Numbered from the stretch's first letter, positions 40,141 through 54,567 are shown. The stretch is DNA of 64,000 bases from Lucifuga dentata (GCA_014773175.1 VXCM01000962.1:62001-126000); one strand, 5' to 3'. Numbers and translations are program-made. Notes: generated from the sequence alone by a model not told the origin.

Positions 40141-42673
40141 GCTGCTTTCACACGCAATTTAGTGCTTGATTTGCTGCGATCCGTCTCAGTTTCTCGCTGA
40201 CAGGTATCCTCACTGACGGACTAGACCCACAATTTGGCACGGAAGGTGAATCACTCACCCGTGTCCATTTCCTAACTTATTGAAATCACTTTGGAGACTG
40301 TTTGGGAACAATTTTACGCAAAGCAAAGTTGATAATTCCAGCAGATTTCTGCGCCTGTAAAGTCACACCGATAAATTTAGACACTTTACTATGACAGTAT
40401 CATATCAAGCATTATCTTTGCAAGAATTAAAGCCTATAATCCTATGAAAAAACTATGTATAATGAATATTTCTTATATCTGCAAAAGTTGTGGTTTCTAA
40501 TCTGGCTCTTCTATCACCAATTTCTACAGTAAAATCACTTTCCAAATGTCACTGTTGACATTTTGTCCTGCACCAATGAATTATTTTCTCATTAGCTTTC
40601 AGGTCCACATTAAACTTGTATCCATGCATATTCACACCTAACATTTTCTTTATAGTGTTATATTCTCGCTTTATCTCGTATTATCAAGCCACATTGAGCA
40701 GAGTCACCTATACCTGCACCAATGGGCTCAATTTGATCTTGCAGTGTTAAAATATTGATAATAAATTATTATTATTATTATTATTTTATTTTTATTTTTT
40801 TGGGGAGGGNGGTGAATTCTGCAGTGTTGAGTTTTTTGGCTGCTATGCACGTCTGTGCTCAACTTTTTTTTTCACAATTCAGTTTGAAATCGTATTAAGG
40901 ATGATGAGGTTTTCTGTGTATTTGTCTAAGAGAAGAGAGGAAATAAGAGAATTGACATAAAAATGACATAAAATAGGGAAATTATAATTCTAATTTTTTT
41001 TTCTCTCTTCAACTACATCCCCTAATGTTAGATCGGCCCTTTGTGGGCTTCTTTTCTACGCTTATAACTGAAAAGAAGCATTAAAGTGATTAGATGTAGG
41101 ACTGCATGGATGCATTATATCTGAACTGAGTGTCTGAAAAAGTCCAGGAGGCTTTTGAGAAGTGCGTGTAATTCCTCCACTGGGTTGGTTTTACTTTCTG
41201 CACCCCGTCCCACTGTGAAATAGCCCCTGTACACGCGTGATGTCACACCGGGGTGTNCTTTCTGCACCCCGTCCCACTGTGAAATAGCCCCTGTACACGC
41301 GTGATGTCACACCGGGGTGTCGGGTTCCCTCTAAGTTAAAACGCTGTAAATGCTATTCTCATGTCCGTAAAGCAAACATAACACCTCTAATGATGCTCCT
41401 TGTCGCCTTTTTTTTTTTTTTNTCTGATATAAAAGCAGGTTTATTTAGCCGTGTGGACTTGAGGGAAAATGATCCAGAGAGAAAAGAAGATCACTTTAAA
41501 ATAAATCACTTGATGTGGCTGAATTAATGAATCGTTTTATGCTGCTTTACTCCCTTTCGGGAAACCAAAATGCGCCCTTAAACGCATCACACAAACTTCA
41601 TCCTTATCTCAGTTGAAGTGCTTTATTCCTCGTCTTAAAAAGCTACCATAAGTGCTGCTGTGGACAATATGAGTGTTTTTAAATAAAACTGTCGAGAGGC
41701 TAAAGGGAATCATAACATGAGATGGAAACAGGCAGACATGACAAATGCCTGCAGGAAGAGGAGACAGAAGTCAGAGGTTACCGCGAGTTTAACAAGGGAT
41801 TTAAACTCACTGATGGTATCTATCGCCATGATACTGTGAATTAAAATAGCGCGTAATTATATAGGTCCACTGGCCAAGGGGCAAAATTCATACACACCCT
41901 AAATCCGGGCTTTCATAATCAAAATTCACGAATATCTAAATGAGAAAGTAATGAATTTCTAAGATCAGACCATGTTTTATAACAACAGGTGCTTCCAAAA
42001 CACATATTTTATCCCATTTTATCCATTCAGCAACATGATGCTGTTAAATACCATTCAGCCTCTTTTAGATCTGTTACAGTTTTATCCAAAGAGACAAAAA
42101 AAAAAAAAAAAAAANAAAAAAAAAAAAAAAAAAAGCGATAATATGGAGGAAGAAGAGCAATAAAAATACTGCAGGGATTAAAAGGATAAAGACATACATT
42201 ATATCAAAGTAAAGTATTGGTCTACTTATTGTTGTCATTTTTCACTTTTAGATTAAAAATAGATGTTATGAAGCATCATACTATAGATTTGATATGTTTC
42301 CCTCACGTAATTCACGTATAAATATAATGTATGAACTTGCATCTTCCTCACAGAAGTTGTGTTCTGGCTTTACTCTCCAAGAACAAGTGAGATCTGTGAT
42401 GTGACTTTTTCAGCCTTAGTTTTATTATTATTATTTTGTAAAAATGACCACTAAATGAAAGATGCAACTTCGGGGAAAACCATCAAAATGACAAAAAAAA
42501 AAAAAAAAAAAAAAAAAAAGCATACAAGTGGAAAGTAATTAAATATCTTGTAAATACTGATATGACATTTAATTTATCATCTCATATATATTAATAATAT
42601 TTGTGTCACGTTAAATTGTGTCTCAAATAGTTTGTTTAACTCCACTTTAACAGCAAACTTGTATTAAACCTTG

Positions 42674-42709
42674 AACAAACTCCTCCCGGGTCCTCGGGAG
42701 GAGTTTGTT
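42674..42709. repeat. Perfect 15-bp stem hairpin, GC-rich
   Basis: AACAAACTCCTCCCG (42674-42688) pairs perfectly with CGGGAGGAGTTTGTT (42695-42709) around a 6-nt loop GGTCCT. The surroundings are AT-rich. There is no T tract typical of a terminator and no larger terminal repeats were found around it. Confidence 0.75.
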
Positions 42710-43364
42710 TTATGTTGAGTTTTATATTGCTGAATCCAAAAATTAAACATCCAAATCGGACGTTCCTCCAAATCAGAGGATTATGGTTTTGATTTAATAT
42801 CAAAATGTGTATGCCTCACTCAGGATAATATTAGTGACGGTTCTGTAATAATGGTTTGTACATCTCCTAAGATGTTATATATATTTTAAGGAACGATTAT
42901 TGGTGATCAACTGTTCTTGTTTAAAGGATTCTCACTAAAGAACCGCTGGGATGATTTATTATCTCCATCTACCCACTTTGAAAATAGTTATGGAATCCCT
43001 GATATGTTGGGAAGATAACAGCTTGTATCCAGGTGTGTCTTGTTGACGGGTGTATGTCCGGATTTACTTCCCCGAGCAAAGTTTGCGTCTCCGCAAAAGC
43101 AGCGTATAACCTGCGGCGACAGGTGCGGGGTGATAGGTCAGACCCGCAGCTTCCCACTGCAGTGAGAAAGAAACGGAGATAATATTTGCGTTTTTTGGGA
43201 GAAACCGCCTTCTCCAAATTATATAAAAAGAGAGAAAAAAATGCATACAGAGGGAAAATAATCATTTTAGTCTTTATTTTGATTTATGATGCTGCAGATA
43301 ACCCAAAAATCTGCAGATATGAGGAAAAGGTAAAAGCTACAGAAACCCTTTGCAGAGCTGCAAA

Positions 43365-43393
43365 TCTATCTATCTATCTATCTATCTATCTAT
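43365..43393. repeat. (CTAT)n microsatellite
   Basis: About seven tetranucleotide units. Confidence 0.9.
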
Positions 43394-46300
43394 GTATATA
43401 AAATTAACGACATGCACCAAAAAAACTCATTAAACTCATTATGACTAGAATAAAGGTACGTTCCTTGTATCCCCAAATCACTGTGCGCGTGTCTGCGTGT
43501 GCCGCGCTCACGCACAGTGCGCGCTCCCGTAGTGGTGCATCGCCTCTCCTCTCTCTTCACACACTCCGTTAAGATTAACGGTTCCCCGGGAAAATTCTCT
43601 TAATGACAACTCTTATAAATCTAGTGCACGTCTCTGTGTGGTCAGCCAGTCGAAATGAGCCAGATAATTAGATCATAATAGCTGCAGAAACACCCCAGTA
43701 CTGATGATCCCATTAGGATACTGCAAGTACTGAAATGTGGACTTGCTGTCCTCTCTTGGTTAATAGATCTGCATACACACTGATATTCACCTGGGATGAA
43801 AATATGTTTTTAGATATTTATAAGCAAGAAGTCCAGTTTATGCATATTCATTTCATTTTCTTCCTATTCCTTTCCCATTTTTAATACTTTATTTACGGGT
43901 CGTGACATTCATTTTCTACATTTTGCCATCAGAGGCAAACAGAAGTCCCTCTGGTGTCCCGGTACTTCACCACAAGAACTTATGACACAAGAAAATCCAT
44001 GAAATTTTCTGCAGAAATGTCGTTGAAATGAGGAATCTGAGTTGGCTGGAAAGCTGCACATCCTCTGGAAAACTGTTTCCAGTGGCCCACTGTCTCCTGT
44101 TTGTTGCCATATGGGCTTCAGTCATGTTTACGTGTTGAGGTCTCTGATGCATGTGTTGCTAATATAGCTTTTCAGCTTTTCCTGTCACCCTTTCAGTGCT
44201 GCTCCTTTCTCCTCAACCAGCCTTTACCATCTGTTTTGGCTCCCCTCCATTCGGTCCCTTCATCTTTTTCTCCTCATCTTCCTGTGTTTTGTGCACTGTC
44301 CACCCTCCCTCCAGCTTTGTCTGTCTTAGTCCAGCCCCATCCATTGTTCCCCCTTTGCCTCCCATTTCCGCTTTGGTGTTGCCCTCTGACCTCACACCCT
44401 GTCCTCCCCCCCCATCCCTCCTGCTGATGCCCCCTTGGAACCCCAAATCTTCTTGTTCTTCTCTTGACTGCTCCCCCTTAAGTTTGTGGGGGCTAATAAC
44501 TGTTGCAAGCAAGCTCTTCACAAAATCCCAGCGTGATGACTATTGTGAGGGCGACAATGGCATACAGGCAGTAATGGCCATTAGCAACCGAGCGGCCCGG
44601 CCTGCGTGCAGCGTTTAGATATGTTTAGCCCTACAAGCAATTTGGAGTCGCACAGTCAGATATGAACTTTTCTGCATGTCAGATTCCTGCATATTCTTCC
44701 ATTAGTTATAATTTTTTTTATCTGTTCCATCTCAGTTTCTGTCCGTCTGTTGATTGGTCTCAATTCCTCTTGCCCAAGATAGCCTAATTATCATCATTAC
44801 CTTAATTTACATATATGAATTAGATGTGCATGATAAGATTGGCTGGAAGATACCAACAACAAATACCCCCTCCACACACACACACACACACACTCTCTCT
44901 ACTTACTTATTTACGCTACTTGCAAGAGAGTTTGAGGATCAGAGCAACTGGTAGACCTTGTCTGCATGCCCGCCAGTCAGATCTGGTCTCCATGGAGACA
45001 GGCATCACAGAGTGCACAATGGGAATCAGGTGCTTCAGTCACTGTACATAAGCAGACAGATAGAGGACAAATTCCAAATCAAAAGAGACTTATTTATCCA
45101 TAGAGAAATATGCAGCTGGAATGCAGAAAATATTTAGCCAAAACTTCATTAGCAGCTGGAGTTCGTGTCAGTGAGGAAACCATAACGCTTTCTGTCATCT
45201 TCTTCACTTTTTGTCTTGTTACTCTCTGCTTCATAATTAGCTCACTGCAGAGTCTCGAAACAAGTTAAGGCCACTTTACACAAGAGGAAGATTTGGTTAC
45301 TCACTCACAAGAGCTCCCAATTTACAAGTTAACAAATGGAAAGAAGTAAATGTCATTCTTCCCTGTCATCTGAATTTGCTGGATCGGGCATCGTTTCACA
45401 CAGACCTCTTCCTAAAGAACACATTTTCTATACATTTTTCAATGAGCTCAAAAGACATCTCACTAGTCAGCATTGTCCACCAGATAGACTCAGCAGCTGA
45501 AAGAAAATCTAAACAAAACTCAAACCATGTCTGCCTAATGAGCAGCATTTAGCATAGAGCTAAAACGAGCCAGGTCAGGTGAAATACATTTCAGTCAGTT
45601 AAATACATTTGTATAGCCTGGTATCACAAATAATGGCTCAAAAGGCAACGGCAAAGCCTGCAGCAGTGGTTCCCATGCAAGTCCAAGCTTCTTGGAGGGT
45701 CTTGAAAACGCTCCCAATAGAACCTGGATTACTTACTTACATATTTTTCTCATAATCCCACAGACAAGCATAGAACATCCACAGCATTCTGTCATTTATG
45801 ATCCTGGGCAGGATGATGTTATTCTAAGTCTAGCTGGAGGTGTGAAAGGAAAATGTAACAACAGTAAGGTGTGGCAATTCAACAAGAGCTACAGGCTCCT
45901 GGCCCAGATGTGAAATCGGAATTACAGGTGGGGTAAAAGGCATTTATAAAGGAAAAAAAAAACAGTTATGTTGAAAAAAGTTGTAATAGTCATGGAAAAT
46001 ATGTAACTCAGAAATGGGATTATGATCCAGCAATAGCAACATAGCAGATATGTGTGTATGTGGCAGAAATAGCGTTTTTGGCAGTGTTGATAATGGAGTT
46101 TGGTTGGTGTTGTGCTATTGATAAGAGATGTGAAACATCAGCGACCATGTGCGTCAGGTAAGATACATACAGCAGATCTCAGCAGGCCTTGAATGGACAA
46201 AACCCCACCCCTAAAAAAACAAAAACCACCTCTAGACAGATCTGATGGGATGTTTTTCCTGGAGTATCTTTGGACTCTGAGTGCGGAAAAGTCAAAAGTG

Positions 46301-46700
46301 TCCTTACACTCTCAACACACACAAGAGAAAGTGGGTTAGGAAGGTATGCAGTTTTCCTACCAACCCGTATATTCTCACACAGTTCAAATCTTTTATTTTG
46401 TTAGACTCCAACAGACAATAAAATGGAAAGAAATGTTTATAGTGTAATGCTATAAGGCAGAGAGAGAGAGCAAGAGAGAGAGAGAGAGAGAGAGGGAGAG
46501 CAAGCCCACCCCTGCAAATTTACTGCTGTGATATTCCACTGATGCATCGTTTGACGATTATGGATAGCCCAGGGTAATAGCAATGTAATTAGGCCTTTAC
46601 TGTCATGTAATTCTCCGTCAAGCACATTGTCAATATCTTGGTTGATGAGGTTGAAAGTGGGATTGGAATCCAGTGACCCAGGCCCAGCCACCACCATAAT

Positions 46701-46702
<2 letters not shown>

Positions 46703-46737
<35 letters not shown>
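46703..46737. repeat. (GA)n microsatellite
   Basis: A dinucleotide run of about 35 bp. A similar interrupted GA run lies at 46459-46493. Confidence 0.9.
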
Positions 46738-46741
<4 letters not shown>

Positions 46742-47353
46742 TAATGCTGCGTTGATGTTGTGATATTTGCTTTGTCCCAGTGTTGATCTAAGCTGACATC
46801 ATGCTGTATGGACCTGATCGCTGTTTGTCTGAGTGTTACATTTGTCATCTGTGGGAGGAGAAATGAGGGATCACGAGAACCGGAGAGCAAAGTGAACAGG
46901 GGGATGGCCTGGCAGGTGAAGGAGGGAGAGAGAGAGGGAGAGACAGAGAGAGAAAGGTGTGTGTGTGTGTGTGTGTGTGTGTTTGTCGTCTTTGTGTCAG
47001 TTGCAGATCTGCTGGTGCAGAAGCAGATCTTTTCCCTCAGTGACTCTATTAATTTACCTCATTTATCTTAACACCCCCTCCCCCCAATAAATACTGAAGA
47101 TCTGAGTCTGTGTGTCCCTTAGTGTATGTGTGTTTGTGCGTGCATGAAAGGAACCATATATCTGTGTGTGTGTGTACATTGTGTGTGTGTGTGAGATGGA
47201 ATAAAAACACAGCAGCTCCCCTTTCTATTCCCAGAGGACAAATCCGTGGCGGAAAAACTCATTTTCCTGCAAATAGTTTGTCAGCCAAGCTAGGAGGAGT
47301 GATAAATTATCACAGACGTTAGGTGAAGGAGGGTGACTGTGAGAGGAGGGAAG

Positions 47354-47386
<33 letters not shown>

Positions 47387-47537
47387 TTTCCTCTCCCTCA
47401 CTCAGTCCTCTCTTCCCCAAACTACCCCTCTCTCTCTCTCTCTTTCTGTTTCCTGCTTTCATTTCTGATTTCTCTCATCTTGCATCTCACAAAACAGCAT
47501 CAGGATACCATGCAGTTCACATGCAGGTTCTCTCATC

Positions 47538-47538
<1 letters not shown>

Positions 47539-47594
<56 letters not shown>
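47539..47594. repeat. (CA)n microsatellite
   Basis: About 28 uninterrupted dinucleotide units, with (TC)n at 47357-47383 and 47430-47442 just upstream. Confidence 0.95.
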
Positions 47595-47600
<6 letters not shown>

Positions 47601-48178
47601 TAGCATCCAGTGCAGTTGGAATTGGGAAAATGTAGTTGCCCCTACAACTCAAGTCTGACTCCCCCCATTCCAAATGATAAATTGATGGGCAGAAAAATGG
47701 ATTTGTTTTCAACTAGTAACACATCAAAGAAATAATAATTCTGTGCGGGGGAGACTGGCGGGATGATGAATGGGGTGGACAGCTGGATCACAACGGAGCA
47801 ATGGAGTGAGANGGGGGGGGGGTAAGGTGGAAACTGTAAAATCAACACACAAACAAAACAGTGAGACAAATGAAATGGTTTTTGAGATGATTCTTGTCTG
47901 ATCATAATCTCATCCAGCCAAATTAATTCTGGAAAACATAAGGTGCACAATAAGAATTTCTATTTACAATTAATTCATTAAAGTATTTAATTTTTAAATT
48001 AGTGGCTTTTAAGACAAGTTATATCAACAGTGACTCTGTAAACTGTATGGAGATGTTTTTAGAGGAGTACCAGTGTAAAAGTTCATTATCCAGGCAGAAT
48101 AATTGCATCTTTCAAATGTATTTCAAGTTGACTGAGGCAAGCAGTAGGGTTGATTGATAAGTTCTGAGCAGATATAAG

Positions 48179-48179
48179 T

Positions 48180-48245
<66 letters not shown>

Positions 48246-48246
48246 T
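48179..48246. repeat. (TTTA)n-(TTA)n compound microsatellite
   Basis: Tandem tetranucleotides change into tandem trinucleotides without a break. Confidence 0.93.
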
Positions 48247-50385
48247 TAATTTCTGGTGGAGTGGAGTGTTCAAAGATACCAAATATGTCACACTGAATTT
48301 TGGGGAAATGTGTGTAAAAGTATGAAGATAGCTGTACTTAGGGGAAAATACATTTCAAGGGAAAAGTTAAAGAGGTTAAGAAAGTTGTTCTTTATAAATT
48401 ATTATTGTTTTTTAATTAGGAACAGGATTTTTATTTTTGTTGAAAATAGGATGTACATAACTTTTTGTGCTCATACAGTACAACACACATGCATTCATGG
48501 GGTTTTCTGTGATTTTTTTCGGTGTTGGTGAGGTGGCACTGAGATGTTTTGGTTTGCTTAGACGTGATACTTGGTTCAAAAAGTTTGAGAACCTCTTATC
48601 CAAATGAATTATTTCTGTATTGCTGCTATACCTTCTCTTATTGTGTACTGTCATACAGCTGTCCAGGAGTTAAGAAAACCAGACATGCCACTCATGAAAT
48701 ATACCGTAGCTGCAACCTCCAGCGGACCAGTCACGAGTCAAGCCACGAGTCACAAGTCAAGGTGACAGCAAAAATTCACCAAATGTCCCTACAGAGTTGA
48801 ATACTGACAATAAAAAAAAACAGTGCTGCATTTTTTCCATAGTGATAAAGTTTACTTAACCATAGATTGATGACATGAAACGTACAAATTGAGCAATCAT
48901 TTACAGCCAAATGAAGAAAAAGTTCTATTTGATTGGAGCTGTAGCATAATTTAAAGCCAATAAATTGATTTTTCATTTTTACAGATGATATTCAGATGCT
49001 TACAGATGCTGAAATCACCAAAATATTTGTTCTCTCCAAGCATACACTTTATGTATCTGCAGTATATTGTAGAATGTTCTTTGTAGGTGCATATAAATTG
49101 GAAGAAGATTGTTGAATGAGTGTGTTTGTGCATGATGTGCTTCACTGGGTTTATTTTACCTTTTGATGAGCACTCTCATTCTCTTTTGCCTTTTAACTCT
49201 CTGTCTTCACTGTACATCTCCTCCTAGACCATTACACATAATTCAATTTACCTACAGTTGCCTGTTCTATCACATTATAAATTAAACAAATGAGAACAGA
49301 ATCCAAAACCTTCATTACACTAATAAAGGAACCAACAGAGCCGCAACTACAACACTCTGGCTAAATATAGCTTTAAACACAACTTATTAAAATAGACTGA
49401 ACCACAAACACTATTTCACTTACAAACATAAAATCAGAAATGTTTAACTTTTTTTTATGCTGCAGCTGACTTTTCTGGCCACATTTGATCAAATCAAGAA
49501 GGAAAATTTGATTTTCTGAACCAGAACATAATACCTCAATACCCCCTTCATCATTCAAATATCAGCTCATACTGTATTCACTCATAATATCTTTAAAATA
49601 TACTTTCTACTGTATATCATTGTGGTGCCGAATATCATCAATGAGCAAGCAGCTCCAGTCCTGCACATAAATTAATAACATTTCACAACTAAAGCAACAA
49701 CTAATGCCACTGTTTTATTTTTAACGCACACAAAGTTCTGTAAGAAAACAATCATATTTGCTACAATCATAAAATTTGCTGCATAATAGAAGACAATTGA
49801 GTTTTAGTCACAGACATTTTCTTTTCCACTTCCTGATAGCTATATTAGGTGAAGAGTTTGCATAGTAACATGAAAATTATCTTTAATATTTTACCTGGTT
49901 ACTCATCCACAAACATAATCCTCCCACTCAGACAAAATACCACTCAGGTAGTCATTTTGCATAGGCAATAACCATAACACCAAACAGCTGACATTAGGAC
50001 TGAAATCACATCATCATAATCATCATCATTATCATCATCATCTTTGCCCCCAGCCTCATCACAATTATAATCATATCTATACTCAGAAATAACAACGGTA
50101 TTGAAATGGTATTCGAAAAGACAGTTATTTGGATTGTCACCATGCACATTGGATCATTAATTGTAAGTGTTCATCCCGCTCGTTTCTCGTTTCTAATCCT
50201 GATCCTGCATGCTGTCTACACTAAGTGTTTTCATCCCACTCAGATTTTTCCCTTTTTATTCTTTTTATTGCTCCCTACATTCTCCCTCTCTCCCTTTTCT
50301 CCCTTCTCTCCCTTCGTAGTGATTGATGGAGTTAGGCAACAGAGCACAGAGCAACGTGTGGCCAGCAGTCCAAGACAGGCTGCAT

Positions 50386-50434
50386 GAGAGAGAGAGAGAG
50401 AGAGAGAGGGTGAGAGAGAGAGAGAGAGAGAGAG
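50386..50434. repeat. (GA)n microsatellite
   Basis: An interrupted GA run. Purine-rich sequence continues to about 50560. Confidence 0.9.
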
Positions 50435-53329
50435 TTGGGGATTAAACAGAGAGAGGTAAAAGGAGAGAGAGTATGAGTCAGGGAGAGAGTGTGTGTGTGA
50501 AAAAGAGAAAGGGAGGGAGGAAGTGGGAGAGGAGTGTATGAGAGAGAGGGGAGCTCAGCTGAAAGCCACAGACTTAATTCTATGCATCATTAAGCAGTCT
50601 CACTCAATGCAACATCCCCTATACATCATCCACGCTCAGTAAACACAACGATGACATTACATTAGCAACTGCAAATGAATTTTCTTTTTAGAAGGAAATT
50701 GAGAATACTCGTTTCTCTCCCTCTCTTTTACCCTCTCTCACGCGTTGCAGGCACTCACAAAGCTCAAGCGCAGGCCATAAAAAGCAGGGGGATATAAACA
50801 AAATAAAAAACAAACAATATTTCCCTTTCCCCACTGCCTCAGATAGAACAGCACAGAGCCGCATGCACAAGTACACACCATTCTGCTGAGATTTATTTAG
50901 AATATGAAACCAGCATCGTTAAGGGGAACATTTTATTCATAATGCTGCAGGAATGTGCATCATTTTTACTTAAAGAGAACGTGGCTTTGCTACTTGGAGA
51001 CACAAGCGGCTGGTTGTTTGCAAAGCATCATCAATAATTTGTAAATTTGTCATCTTTACCTTCATTCTCTGCCTTATCTGATCCTGAGTTTTATTAAAAA
51101 ACTCACACACACTCACACTCACACACTAGTTCTACTGCCAAGTAAAACGTGGGTTACATAAATTATCAAGCAACTCAAATGAATAATTATGTTTTTATTG
51201 CACAAATTATGCCCTTTCCCCTAAAGTAGCCGAGCTCTGAGGCCTGGGAAATCTATTAAAGCCAAGCAATAGATCATCCCATCCACTGTGGCGTGTATAT
51301 AGATCGGTCGGCTCATTTGAGGAATATTGAATCGGTTACAGTAAAGTAAGCCCCTGGATTGAATCAAATGTAAAAATCCATGCATGTGTGAGGAGTTGTC
51401 AGCGTGTGCTGTAATGACGGATGACGCCAGGCCTCTCTTTCTGCAAGAGGTGATAAAAAGTCATATTATGGGTGCTGGGGAGGGACAAGAGAGTGGGGGA
51501 GCAGAGGAGGAGAAAGAGAATTGGACCAAATCCGTCAAATGATAAGGGCAATCAGTCAATCTCTGAACATTCAGGACAAGGAAAGTGTTATTTCCTCCCC
51601 ACTCATGTCACCAGTGCAGTTTGGAGTTAAGGGTCAGTGACAGGTCAAGAGTATGACCTCTGACTTCATGCTAGTGAAGATCGAGACACCAGTTGGTCAG
51701 CTATTGATCCATAGTCTTCACAGTTTACCCATGTTATTATCTAACGTCATAATTGATTTCCAATCCCATTGATTAGAAAGACAAGGATGATGACTGACAT
51801 TTTAACAGGATTTTTACTTTCTGCCCTCATATATTAAAAGAGTAAAAGAGAGAGAAAATTTACTTAATTTCACTTTAGACAGAGGGAAAGCTGAGCAAAG
51901 ATACAGACAAACAGAAAAATTTTGCACAAAAAAAAACACCATTGGATCGCCTCTGGACACACAGCTTCATCTAAAATCTTCTTATCTCATAGTGTTTGTA
52001 GCATCCGACTGTATTACCACACACTCTCCTGCTTCATCCTGACACCATCACTCCTTCTCTGTTTTCTGTCTCAGGCGCATCAAACAGAGCCATAGACCCC
52101 CTATAGGGTCAACCCTCAGGCTGACCCCCTCCATGCTCTGGAACTGACCCACTCTGAGGTGTGAACTTCTGTCCCCGGTCCTCTGCTCCCCACAACTGAT
52201 GGAGCCTCCCAATCATTTTTACAGTCCCCATCCCTCGCTGTTTATGACTCTGCAGTTTGATTATAGCAAAGGGGGCTTAGAGAAATAAGAGGCAGACACA
52301 CGTTCACATCAAAGCGGCTATGAGAGGAATGTGGGCATTTCTTGTTTGTTTTATCATCCAGTACCAGCACTTATCTGCTTAATCATAAAGGATTGGCCTG
52401 GGAATGAGGCAGGAGGGACAAACTATCAACCTCCGCTGTAATTGTGTTTGCTAGCGGGATGGGCCAGATTCATTTCAGCTATATCAGCTAACAAGGGACA
52501 TGGGAGTTTTATTTGAGGAGAAAGTGGAAGAGCAGATGATGAGAAGCCTCAGTTTTCCCTAATATAAAGACCTGGCGAGGGACAGACTAGTTTCTTCATT
52601 AAAGATGCACGTGGGGACACTAATGACTCCGAGCCTCTTTTTATGTTCCATAGCGTCATATTTTTAATGATTCTTACCCTTTACCTTCTGTTGACAACGG
52701 GTAGGACAAATAATCAACAGTATATCGCGATATGTTCTAATGTGAGACATTACACGAATATTGTCATGTCTTATCAGCACAGTGGCACTAAGATTTGATA
52801 AAATATAATGTTTCAGGATTTATTTTGCTATTTCTCTCTTGAACTGAATTAGTACAGAATTAAAAGATTTTTGTTACTATAATGCATATAAAACATTGTT
52901 CTTACAGGAATTTTACCTCTGGGACAGTTTTCTTGAGTTCAGCCTTTGGCAGCTTTTAGCCATTTCACAATTAAAGTAGATAGAGTACATACCTCTTTCA
53001 GGGCCGAACAAGCCAAGATAAAACTTGTGTTGTTCTTTTAATATTTGGCATAATGAGAAATAAATGACTATAAGAACAATTAAATGACTTAAATGCTTTA
53101 TAAGGATAAGAATTTGTAACTAGAAGGTGCAGTTTCTGAAGAAACTGCAGGGTGATTGCACGCTGAACCTGCCACTTGAAGCGATTGCTTGAAACTGATT
53201 GAAACTTGCTTGAAAAGATGTGGAAGAAGAGGCAACTGAATAAGCTTAAATTGTAGTACAATAGTATAAGAAGTACTATGTGAGCTGAAAGAGATGTGAA
53301 GCCATTTTGAATGCTTCGCATTCAGTTGA

Positions 53330-53950
53330 ATGGGTAAATTTTAAATGAAAATTGAAAGAATGTGCTGAAGTAAGTTTGAATATTTTGAAAAGTCTAAAAG
53401 ATATGAATATACTGTTGAAACCCCTTAAAGGATACATCAAGGTGAACACTATGAAGCTGGTTTGAAATTCCTACCTTGAAGCATGTGGAAGTAAGCAGGT
53501 TTCAAATATTGGAAAATTTGAAAAATTTGAAAACNCTACCTTGAAGCATGTGGAAGTAAGCAGGTTTCAAATATTGGAAAATTTGAAAAATTTGAAAACA
53601 GCTGAAATTGTCCTTTAATTTTCTCTGAAAGTATGAAAGCTAGAAAAAATCTGAATCCGTTGGGAATAGTTGAAGGTTGGATGAATATTTGAAAAGTGGA
53701 AGGAGAGTTCTAAGTGAAAGTATGAAGGAGTGGGAAGAGTTGAAAGATTGGAAATTTTGAAGAATTTTCCCATTCATTTTCAATGGGAAAATTTTGGGAA
53801 GAAATGTGGAATATTCCGGAAATTTTGAAAGTTATGAAAATTTGGTTTGAAGTCCACCCATGTCTGAAGGAGCATGAATGACTGGAAGTTGGTTTGAAGT
53901 TTCTAGGTTGAAGTATGTGGAAGTAGTTGAACGCCAAAAAACGGGTAGAA
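53330..53950. repeat. Low-complexity GAAA/TTTGAA repeat block with inner hairpin
   Basis: Short degenerate units (TGAAAGT, TTGAAAA, GGAAGAAGT, CATGTGGAAGTA) recur through about 600 bp. A 12-bp perfect stem (53763-53774 with 53782-53793) lies within it. A 64-bp unit at 53471-53534 is repeated exactly after an N at 53535, which is probably an assembly join. The block is followed by CTGTGCAGTCACCCCAATT, which looks like part of a dispersed fish repeat. Confidence 0.6.
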
Positions 53951-54545
53951 TAAACAGAATAAAAACTATAATAAAGAATGAAGAGAACATAGGGTTGATT
54001 GCTGTGCAGTCACCCCAATTAAGATTGATAGACTTACCAAAAATATAGAAAAATGTTCTATCTTGTAAATTTTTAAAAATTCCTAGATCCAGATTGGTAA
54101 CAACATTTATTGCTGTCTGGGCCATATCCCACCGTTCCACCAAAATCGGCTCATAACTTTTTGAGTAATACTGCTACCAAACAAACCAACCACCTGCAGG
54201 TGAAAACAATGTCCTTAGCAGATGTCATGATGTCGAATTCACACATGCTGCTGCTGCTGGTTGTGTTAAAGTTATGAACTGTTTCATCTCAGGTGTCTAT
54301 AGTATTCTGTAAAACTAAAAGCTTAAACCACATTGTTTGGAGATTATTTTGCCATTACGGCCAGTCTAGTTTTCTTTTACAGTTAAACAAATATAGGGTT
54401 TATTGTACTTGACTGACTTGATATATCATGTATTCCAGAATACCCTGTTTTATACATCCTGATAAAGCATATCATATATATATTTCTGGTATAGCAACAT
54501 ATTTTCTGTTGACAGCAAAAAGAGCCATATTGGCACGGTCAACTA

Positions 54546-54567
54546 TAACCCTAACCCTAACCCTAAA
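54546..54567. repeat. Short telomere-like (CCCTAA)n tract
   Basis: Three CCCTAA units within TAACCCTAACCCTAACCC. It is too short to be a true telomere end; similar tracts occur at chance and in repeat edges. Confidence 0.6.

Noticed and set aside
43480..43530. A small CpG-rich patch (GTGCCGCGCTCACGCACAGTGCGCGC)
   Set aside because: It is only about 50 bp and partly a GC/GT alternation, too small to support a promoter call.
44101..44618. Pro/Ser-rich frames on both strands
   Set aside because: A pyrimidine-rich low-complexity stretch leaves frames open on both strands; there are no splice or domain signals.
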